Shown here: positions 44,627 to 49,982 of the stretch, in pieces
Position numbering within the stretch: position 1 is the first letter of the stretch
How the letters are laid out: each line of letters opens with the position of its first letter
From: Microcoleus sp. FACHB-DQ6
GTDB taxonomy: Bacteria; Cyanobacteriota; Cyanobacteriia; Cyanobacteriales; Microcoleaceae
Reading direction: 5' to 3'
Length of the DNA: 49,982 nt
Assembly: GCA_014695175.1 (NCBI GenBank)
Contig: JACJNV010000393.1
Span: 1-49,982, forward strand
Position numbers and translations under genes: made by a program
The notes under the pieces: generated by a model
The model's input: only the letters and a program-made list of their open reading frames with translations
What the model was told of the DNA's origin: nothing
Databases searched by the model: none

Positions 44627-44785
44627 TTATTCTGGTTCAAAATCGGATTTTGCCGCCCCACAAGTGGGACAAACCCAATCGTCGGGGATATCTTCAAAGG
44701 CAGTACCGGGCTCTATGCCTCCGTCGGGGTCGCCTACTTCTGGATCGTAGACGTAATTGCAAACTGTACAAACGTATTTTTGCAT
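44627..44785 (-). CDS. Rubredoxin
   Basis: This 52-residue protein is complete and easily missed because of its size. It opens [19 protein letters not shown], has [18 protein letters not shown], and so shows the two C-x2-C pairs (Cys6/9, Cys39/42) that bind one iron. There is no C-terminal membrane anchor, unlike the RubA of photosystem I assembly, so this is a soluble electron carrier. It is just upstream of the HI0933-type flavoprotein on the same strand, which suggests a functional link. Confidence 0.95.
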   Translation of the reverse strand: MQKYVCTVCNYVYDPEVGDPDGGIEPGTAFEDIPDDWVCPTCGAAKSDFEPE

Positions 44786-44848
44786 TTGCTTAACTCAATT
44801 TTATATTGTAAGCCTATAGATTGTACTTGACAACGCAACCTAGTGCAA

Positions 44849-44956
44849 TATAGCAATCCTACTAAATGAGTCATAAATTTTTTACCCCGCCCCAACCCTC
44901 CTCTAACCCGCTCGCTCGGCAGTAAGAAATTCACAAATGATGCGAGGATTGCTATA
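44849..44956. repeat. Inverted-repeat element, 108 bases
   Basis: TATAGCAATCCT (44849-44860) is repeated inverted as AGGATTGCTATA (44945-44956). The interior is C-rich (CCCCGCCCCAACCCTCC) with further weak pairing. It lies in the upstream region of rubredoxin and looks like a MITE-like or foldback unit. Confidence 0.6.
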
Positions 44957-45025
44957 CCACTTTCAAAAAGTAATGAGACTTTCGGTAATTTCCAAGTCTT
45001 TACGAAGTAAGTTTTGCACAATTAT

Positions 45026-45052
45026 AAAATCTAAAATCTAAAATCTAAAATC
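45026..45052. repeat. Tandem 7-mer AAAATCT, about 3.9 copies
   Basis: AAAATCT is repeated head-to-tail four times, the last copy incomplete. It is adjacent to the hairpin at 45057-45086. Such heptamers are common short tandem repeats in filamentous cyanobacteria. Confidence 0.85.
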
Positions 45053-45056
45053 GTCA

Positions 45057-45098
45057 AAGCCTCCCGAACCGCAGTTCTAGAGGCTTGATTGTATTTTT
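45057..45098. terminator. Hairpin terminator downstream of the ChaB-fusion gene
   Basis: AAGCCTC (45057-45063) pairs with GAGGCTT (45080-45086), with an inner GAAC/GTTC stem and a CGCA tetraloop. T-rich runs follow on both strands (GTATTTTTTA on plus, GATTTTAG on minus). It starts 37 bases beyond the stop of the minus-strand gene and is probably its terminator. Confidence 0.7.
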
Positions 45099-45122
45099 TA
45101 TTAGTTTAGTGCGATTGCCAGA

Positions 45123-45890
45123 CTAGACTTTCGCTAAAGGCTTGGTCCAAACGCCGTTTTCATCTTCTTCATACTGCTGGTGAATGGCGTCCCAAGCGGT
45201 GTGTTCGGCTTGTATCGAGTCGTTGCTTTCATCAAATGCGGCGTTGTATGATTCCATAAAGGTTTTTTGAGCTGCTTCCGACAGGTGCGATCGCACTTCT
45301 GGAGACAAATCTGCCGGACTATTGCAGCGACCTTTAACTGCGCGCGGCAGGGTCATCTCGCTAACTGAAACTTCTTCGCCGCCTGCACTTTCTAGCAAGA
45401 GTTGAAATTCGCCCGATTTATCTGCGGGAACTTCTGCCATCACGAGAAATTCGCCTGCTTCAACGCGGGTTTGATAGATAGTTGCTTTGTCTTCGGGCAT
45501 TCCCAAAGTGACTAAAGCGGAAACTAGACCAGCACCGGCCGAACCTGCGATCGCCCCGCTAGCTGCACCCAACAGTGCAGCACCCAGCGGGCCCGCCGAG
45601 ACTACTGTACCGACAAAGGGAATAACCAGCAGGCCGACGCCAGTTAGCAAAGCCAAAAAAGAACCGAATAAGGAACCAAAAATCGCCCCGCTTCGCAGAC
45701 CGCCTAAAATCACATCTTTTTTAGTAAGAAAGCCGGCAATTCTAGTTTTAGACTGAAAGTTTTTTCCCATGACTGAGATGTGGTCGCGGGAAACTCCGCG
45801 ATCGAGCAACCGCCGAATTACACCGTCTAATTGTTCTTCTTCCTTAAAGACGGCTGAAACTGTGCGTTCGGCTAAATATTCCTCGGTCAT
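45123..45890 (-). CDS. Stress-protein-like membrane domain fused to a ChaB domain
   Basis: The product has 255 residues. The N-terminal ~60 residues ([35 protein letters not shown]) match the YflT/general-stress-protein 17M-like fold. A glycine/alanine-rich hydrophobic segment (~65-125, [20 protein letters not shown]) suggests membrane association. The C-terminal ~55 residues ([22 protein letters not shown].. [14 protein letters not shown].. GVW) are a ChaB domain, a small helical fold seen in a protein linked to cation transport. A membrane stress protein is inferred. Confidence 0.85.
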   Translation of the reverse strand: MTEEYLAERTVSAVFKEEEQLDGVIRRLLDRGVSRDHISVMGKNFQSKTRIAGFLTKKDVILGGLRSGAIFGSLFGSFLALLTGVGLLVIPFVGTVVSAGPLGAALLGAASGAIAGSAGAGLVSALVTLGMPEDKATIYQTRVEAGEFLVMAEVPADKSGEFQLLLESAGGEEVSVSEMTLPRAVKGRCNSPADLSPEVRSHLSEAAQKTFMESYNAAFDESNDSIQAEHTAWDAIHQQYEEDENGVWTKPLAKV

Positions 45891-46140
45891 TTTTCCTCCT
45901 TGATGATTGGTCGATTAGTTTTGATAGTGTTCAGTATAGGAAGACACGGTAGGGCGCTCGCATCGACCGCGAGATAGAGGTCGATTTATCGGATATAGTT
46001 TGAGGATCTATCAAAAGAGTTAAAGATTTTTTGAAGTGCGATTTCTTATCTATTAGAGACAGTTAGTCAGATATAATATAACCTTTTAACTATTGCTGTT
46101 TTATTATATTTTAACTGCTCAAATTTATCGTACATTCCGA
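45891..46140. other. AT-rich upstream region
   Basis: I see no gene here. It serves as the promoter region of the ChaB-fusion gene; AT-rich runs at 46070-46140 may belong to the DUF433 pseudogene tail. Confidence 0.4.
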
Positions 46141-46404
46141 TTACAAGCACTTTTTATCAGCGTTTTATGCTGCTATATCTGCGTCAATTTTGTCTGGCTT
46201 CGCCTAATATTAGGCTAGTACACCATAAATTTGCGATCGAGTCAAATGCGGTTTTTCATCAATAATTTTTTATGGAGTCAGCCCAGCATTAAAATCAATA
46301 GCAATATTTTTTACGGTAATTCGGGTTTTGGCAATGCAGGGGCGGCAGTCGCCAGTTCCCGGCGTGCTGACAATTAGCGTTCCAATCTCAACCGTAGTTG
46401 TCAT
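46141..46404 (-). pseudogene. DUF433 antitoxin-type pseudogene with in-frame stops
   Basis: The frame starts MTTTVEIGTLIVSTPGTGD and reads on through TRITVKNIAIDFNAGLTP to a TAA (46270-46272). The same frame then continues in family style: IIDEKPHLTRSQIYGVLA, two more stops, KIDADIAA, another stop. This is a complete DUF433 protein (usually 75-90 residues) broken by four stop codons in frame, with GAA-to-TAA at the first. The usual GGRPRIAGTRI is changed to DCRPCIAKTRI. DUF433 antitoxins normally pair with a PIN-like toxin; none is beside it. Confidence 0.82.
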
Positions 46405-46483
46405 ATTTACCTAGATTGAGTTAACTTTATTCTATTGTAACGCAGCTTCATTTCTACCCGATCGCATTTATCAAGGTTAATCA

Positions 46484-47173
46484 ATGCCACTAGCACCCCT
46501 GTTTCCTGTCGTTCATCCCATCCTCAAATCTGCTTTTCCCAGATGTCTGTGGACGGGAGATATCAACAGCCGAGAAATTGCCCTCACATTTGACGACGGG
46601 CCGCACCGTCAGCACACACCTCAACTGTTAAAAATTTTAGATAAATACGACATCAAAGCTAGTTTTTTCTGGCTAGGTTTTTGCGTTGACCGCCATCCAG
46701 AAACGGCTAAAGAAGTGTACGATCGCGGACACTGGATCGGCCTCCACGGCTATCAGCATATATCGTTTCCCAAACTCCAAACCCACGAACTCAAACAAAG
46801 TTTAGAAGACACGCAACAAGCAATTGCCAAAGCTTGCGATTTAGACCCAAAATTAATCCTGGACGTGCGACCGCCCAACGGCATTTTTACGCCGCGAACA
46901 TTAGAGTTATTGCAACAGTGGGAATATCGCCCTGTAATGTGGAGTGTCGTCCCGGAAGATTGGGTGCGGCCGGGGGTTAAGAAAGTTATTAGTCGCATCG
47001 TGCAGCAAACTGAAAACGGAGCTATTATTGTACTGCACGACGGCTATTGCGGCGGCGAAGATGTTGCAGCTTCGGCGGATCAAATAATTCCCTTGCTTTT
47101 GTATAAAGGTTACAAATTCGTCACAGTCGATCGACTGTGGGAACAGGCGAACATTCAGATAACAGGAAATTAA
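46484..47173 (+). CDS. NodB-type polysaccharide deacetylase
   Basis: The product has 229 residues. The NodB fold shows the metal/catalytic motif ALTFDDGPH (Asp-Asp), HGYQH-type WIGLHGYQHISF, VRPPNGIF and the final IIVLHDGYCGG. It removes acetyl groups from N- or O-acetylated glycans. No clear signal peptide is seen, so its location is uncertain. The start has AAGG eight bases upstream. The next gene follows after four bases, so the two are probably co-transcribed. Confidence 0.93.
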   Translation: MPLAPLFPVVHPILKSAFPRCLWTGDINSREIALTFDDGPHRQHTPQLLKILDKYDIKASFFWLGFCVDRHPETAKEVYDRGHWIGLHGYQHISFPKLQTHELKQSLEDTQQAIAKACDLDPKLILDVRPPNGIFTPRTLELLQQWEYRPVMWSVVPEDWVRPGVKKVISRIVQQTENGAIIVLHDGYCGGEDVAASADQIIPLLLYKGYKFVTVDRLWEQANIQITGN

Positions 47174-47177
47174 GTTA

Positions 47178-48164
47178 ATGAAAAAAACACTGTTTATTAC
47201 ATCTCTTTGTTTGGCGAGCGCCGGATGGGCGATCGAGCTTTCTCCTGCTTCCCTAAGTGCTAAAACTCCACTTGTAGTGCAGCAGCCAGCCCCTGGCTTA
47301 TCCGCGCCTGTTCCCAACTCGAAAACCCCGCAAGTGGAACTGCTAAATCCGGGAGTGGAACCCCGACAGCAACTGCGTCTGAAACCAGCTATCAATGTCC
47401 AAGAAACAACTGTGATGACCGTAAAAATGGATATGGACATATCCGCATCCGGTCAGTCTTCGGCTGCGGCTAAAATTCCAGTATCGGTGATGACTTTCGA
47501 GACCAAAGTCACTAAAATCGCTCCCAACGGCGATATTTACTACGAGTTTGCTTACACTAATGCAGATATCGTCGGTGATACTAGAAATACCCAGCCCGCC
47601 GCCCTAAATGCCATGCGTTCCGCACTCAAAAACATGGTGGGAGTGAAGGGTTCTTTCATCATGGACAATCGCGGTTTTCATAAAGGAGGCGACATTATTT
47701 TGCCCGAAGGAGCTGACAATAACGTTAAACAAATGGTTCGACAAATGTCTAACTCTATAGAGCAACTTGCCTCGCCGCTGCCTGCCGAAGCCGTCGGAAA
47801 AGGAGCCAAATGGCGCGTTTCTTCTTCCTCTGATTTCAGTGGTATTAATGTGAAGGACATTGCTACCTATGAATTGGCTAGCTGGCAAGATGGAGTTGCC
47901 TCTATGAATGTAAGTATAGAGCAGCAAGCAAACCCCCAAAATATTACCTCTCCCCAACTGCCTGCGGGAACTACCTTAACCCTAAAATCTTTTGCTTCTC
48001 AGGGTCGGGGAGCAGCCACAATGCGCTTGGATAGATTAATTCCTTTTCGCTCTACTGTGTCTATTAGTTCCAATAGCGAAATGAGTGCTAAAACTGCTGG
48101 CAGTTCCCAAGAATCAACAATCAAAACAAAAATGGCGATGGAGATGACTTTAGAGTCGAAGTAA
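47178..48164 (+). CDS. Secreted DUF6263-like protein
   Basis: The product has 328 residues. It starts with a signal peptide (MKKTLFITSLCLASAGWAI). The mature part has alternating strands, QLRLKPAINVQETTVMTVKM, ITVYYEF-like IYYEFAYTNADIV, and KGAKWRVSSSSDFSGINVKD, which read as the DUF6263 family: secreted, beta-rich proteins of unknown function. It ends MAMEMTLESK. It is translated four bases after the deacetylase gene, hinting at an envelope role. Confidence 0.78.
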   Translation: MKKTLFITSLCLASAGWAIELSPASLSAKTPLVVQQPAPGLSAPVPNSKTPQVELLNPGVEPRQQLRLKPAINVQETTVMTVKMDMDISASGQSSAAAKIPVSVMTFETKVTKIAPNGDIYYEFAYTNADIVGDTRNTQPAALNAMRSALKNMVGVKGSFIMDNRGFHKGGDIILPEGADNNVKQMVRQMSNSIEQLASPLPAEAVGKGAKWRVSSSSDFSGINVKDIATYELASWQDGVASMNVSIEQQANPQNITSPQLPAGTTLTLKSFASQGRGAATMRLDRLIPFRSTVSISSNSEMSAKTAGSSQESTIKTKMAMEMTLESK

Positions 48165-48192
48165 GCTTTATTATAGGAACTCGAAAAATTAG

Positions 48193-48213
48193 GGACACGG
48201 CACTGCCGTGTCC
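48193..48213. repeat. Perfect 21-base palindrome, GGACAC family copy 3
   Basis: GGACACGGCA and TGCCGTGTCC pair perfectly around one central C, 28 bases after the DUF6263-like stop. It has the same design as the copies at 12496-12532 and 35742-35762. A terminator role is possible but the T-run is poor. Confidence 0.85.
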
Positions 48214-48326
48214 TTAGTCGTCGGTTAAATTTTAATAAATGGTATTAAATCCGGTTAATATACCTGATAGTATATAAATTTTCCGAAAGTTTCGATCGCC
48301 AATTTGTAAGTAGAGGAGTCTGTTCT

Positions 48327-49808
48327 ATGATTCGATCGCACAGATGGCAAGCTATCATCGCTTTAGTGGTAGCCCTGGGGATAATCATCGGAAATTTAAT
48401 GTTTCCGGGCCGAAATGTAGCGCCGGCATTTGCTCAAGCCAAATTTAAGGATGTTAACAACCATTGGGCGCAAGCTTGCATAGAGGAGTTAGCGCAGAAA
48501 AAAATCATCAGTGGCTACTACGAAGACGGCACTTTTCGCCCGAATCGCCCAGTTAGCCGCGCTGAGTTTGCGGCGATGGTTCGCATGGCTTTTCCCGATG
48601 CCAAAACCGTCCGCGCTCCGATCGACTTTGTAGATATTCCTACAAATTACTGGGGTTTTAAAGCAATTCGAGAAGCTTATCAGACGGGTTTTATGTCTGG
48701 ATACAGTGGCAGTATCTTTAACCCGACTTTGAATATTACCCGCTGGCAGGCTTTGGTAGCTTTAACCAGCGGCTTGAAATATACACCTACGGGATCGGCG
48801 GCTGAGGTTTTGGAGGCGACTTTTGAGGATGCGCGGGATATTCCCGAACTGGCCAGAAGTGCGATCGCCGCTGCCGCCGAAAAACAACTTGTTGTTAATT
48901 ATCCGGCTGTTAAACAGCTAGAACCTACTCGGAATGCTACTCGCGCCGAAGTAGCAAGTTTTTTCTGTCAGGCGATCGCCAAACCCGGCCAAACTGCCTT
49001 AGTTCCTTCGGAATATATCGCCCAAGTTCCCCGGGATATCGGCCCGCCGAGAACAACAGAAATGTCGGAATCTGGGAAAGTTCGGGCCGAAGTTTCGTTC
49101 GTAAAAGAAGCAGAAAATGCTAAAAATCTCCGCATCAGAATTATCCGTGACGGTCAAACTTTATTAGAAGAACCAGTGCAGATTCCGACTCGTTCTCTAG
49201 TAGATAATCCTGACAAAAAAGCCAGCGAAGAAGTATCAGAAGGACGTTTGTTATCGCTGCGAACTCGCGATTTGGACGGGGACAAGGAACCGGAAGTGCT
49301 AGCAGATTTAGTGTCAATCAAAAGCGGCGCCCGCTGCTGCAATTATTCGTTTATTTACCGCTACGACTCGGCAGCTAACAAATACACTCATGTCAAGCAT
49401 TTCTGGGGCAATGTGAGTTACGAAATAGTGGATTTTGGCAAAAATGATATCCCAGAGTTTAAGAGTCAGGACGGCAGATTTTCCGAGGCTTTTACAAATT
49501 ACGCTGATTCTCGCTTTCCGCTGCAAATTTGGCAGTACCGCCAAGGTAAAATGCAAGATGTTAGCAAAGAGTATCCGGTGGAAGTATACACGAATTCTGC
49601 TGAGCTTTGGCTGGAATCTAACAAGCGTTTGAGTGAAAATGGGGAGGTGAAGGGGGTTTTGGCGGCCTTCATGGCGAACAAGTATGTTATGGGGCAGGAG
49701 GCGGAAGGTTGGCAGTTGTTGGAGAGGGTTTATCAAGGACGCGATCGCACTGAATTCTTTGGGAAGTTGCGGGAGTTTTTGGTGAGTACGGGTTATGCTA
49801 GTAAGTAG
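48327..49808 (+). CDS. SLH-domain protein (cell-surface)
   Basis: The product has 493 residues. It begins with a signal or membrane anchor (~12-30). Three S-layer homology domains follow (~42-95, ~100-150, ~165-215): FKDVNNHWAQACIEELA, DFVDIPTNYWGFKAI, and FEDARDIPELARSAI, each ending with the RxxxAALV-like RAEFAAMV pattern. The C-terminal ~280 residues are not in a family I can name; they include a stretch LRTRDLDGDKEPEVLADL. SLH domains bind cell-wall polymers. The protein is probably at the outer surface or periplasm. Confidence 0.9.
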   Translation: MIRSHRWQAIIALVVALGIIIGNLMFPGRNVAPAFAQAKFKDVNNHWAQACIEELAQKKIISGYYEDGTFRPNRPVSRAEFAAMVRMAFPDAKTVRAPIDFVDIPTNYWGFKAIREAYQTGFMSGYSGSIFNPTLNITRWQALVALTSGLKYTPTGSAAEVLEATFEDARDIPELARSAIAAAAEKQLVVNYPAVKQLEPTRNATRAEVASFFCQAIAKPGQTALVPSEYIAQVPRDIGPPRTTEMSESGKVRAEVSFVKEAENAKNLRIRIIRDGQTLLEEPVQIPTRSLVDNPDKKASEEVSEGRLLSLRTRDLDGDKEPEVLADLVSIKSGARCCNYSFIYRYDSAANKYTHVKHFWGNVSYEIVDFGKNDIPEFKSQDGRFSEAFTNYADSRFPLQIWQYRQGKMQDVSKEYPVEVYTNSAELWLESNKRLSENGEVKGVLAAFMANKYVMGQEAEGWQLLERVYQGRDRTEFFGKLREFLVSTGYASK

Positions 49809-49822
49809 ACTTCGAGGTTTTT

Positions 49823-49861
49823 AACCGCAGATTTAAGCGGATTAACGCGGATTAACGCAGA
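49823..49861. repeat. GCGGATTAAC tandem repeat
   Basis: GCGGATTAAC is found twice in tandem (49837-49846 and 49847-49856), framed by AACCGCAGAT and GCAGAT. It is an intergenic short repeat common in cyanobacteria, here between the SLH gene and the transposase fragment. Confidence 0.7.
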
Positions 49862-49889
49862 TAGTGTCTGTAGATACTGTCTTGACCTG

Positions 49890-49982
49890 TCAAGGGGTAG
49901 CAGTCAAATAATTGGGGTCGAAAGGCTTTTGGGACTTTAAAATACCAAAAGCCAAATGCACCAATTTCCGCATCAAAGCACC
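49890..49982 (-). mobile_element. IS110-family transposase, C-terminal part (cut by window edge)
   Basis: On the minus strand the frame reads GALMRKLVHLAFGILKSQKPFDPNYLTATP then stop. This matches the typical end of IS110/IS116/IS902 transposases (MRKLLHLAFGVLKSGKPFDP). The upstream part lies beyond the window. This family uses a DEDD transposase and often lacks inverted repeats, so the end of the element could not be placed. Confidence 0.85.

Noticed and set aside
44734-45021. 95-residue frame overlapping the rubredoxin start
   Set aside because: It passes through the foldback element and out of frame into rubredoxin; no conserved pattern.
1-49982. CRISPR arrays, rRNA and tRNA genes
   Set aside because: I looked for regularly spaced 25-40-base repeats and for tRNA TPC-arm motifs (GTTCGAATC-like) and found none that fold as a tRNA.

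Overview
The window looks like chromosome from a filamentous cyanobacterium, probably of the Oscillatoria/Microcoleus/Phormidium kind. The evidence is frequent GCGATCGC (HIP1-type) octamers (for example 889-896 and 31312-31319), an NADP-type photosynthetic GAPDH (Gap2), SLH-domain and HEAT-repeat proteins of cyanobacterial style, and many short intergenic palindromes typical of these genomes. The species assignment is inference.

Layout. 1-528: no gene recognised. 529-5884: two tandem paralogous TPR proteins with a shared, probably glycosyltransferase-like C-terminus. 5890-12266 (minus): a sugar-nucleotide operon that reads gmd-like, rfbF, rfbG, C-methyltransferase, rfbC-like epimerase, NAD-dependent epimerase/reductase, CmcI-like hydroxylase/methyltransferase. 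Several start/stop codons overlap (ATGA, GTGA), so it is probably one transcript making a CDP-linked, C-methylated 6-deoxyhexose. 12683-25670: mostly housekeeping genes: gap2, nadD, murC, murB, ybaB/ebfC, a low-molecular-weight tyrosine phosphatase, a membrane glycosyltransferase, a LuxR-type response regulator, pgi, dusB and argF. 25831-28323: a nitroreductase whose stop codon lies in the end of a MITE-like element, and a GHL10-type glycoside hydrolase.

28380-34087 is the accessory region and the most unusual part. It holds a broken alpha-E (DUF403) gene start, a ParB-like protein with a degenerate CTP-binding motif and a duplicated C-terminal domain, a ParA ATPase fused to an N-terminal PD-(D/E)xK domain of the HsdR_N kind, a ParE/RelE toxin with its antitoxin, and a single polypeptide joining an adenine methyltransferase to a BsuBI/PstI-type endonuclease. 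Two short direct-repeat families mark the module boundaries. It reads as a defence island; the nuclease-ParA/ParB pair is the best candidate for an undescribed system.

34216-49982: an AmpG-like transporter, two tandem lipase/RTX proteins, a small membrane protein with a GNAT acetyltransferase, a HEAT-repeat protein, an Rpn-family nuclease that has lost its normal start codon, a class II aldolase, a VOC protein, an HI0933-type flavoprotein, a 52-residue rubredoxin, a stress-domain/ChaB fusion, a DUF433 antitoxin pseudogene with in-frame stops, a polysaccharide deacetylase followed by a secreted DUF6263-like protein, and an SLH protein. The window ends inside an IS110-family transposase. I found no rRNA, tRNA or CRISPR array. 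All family assignments come from reading motifs by eye; no database search was run.
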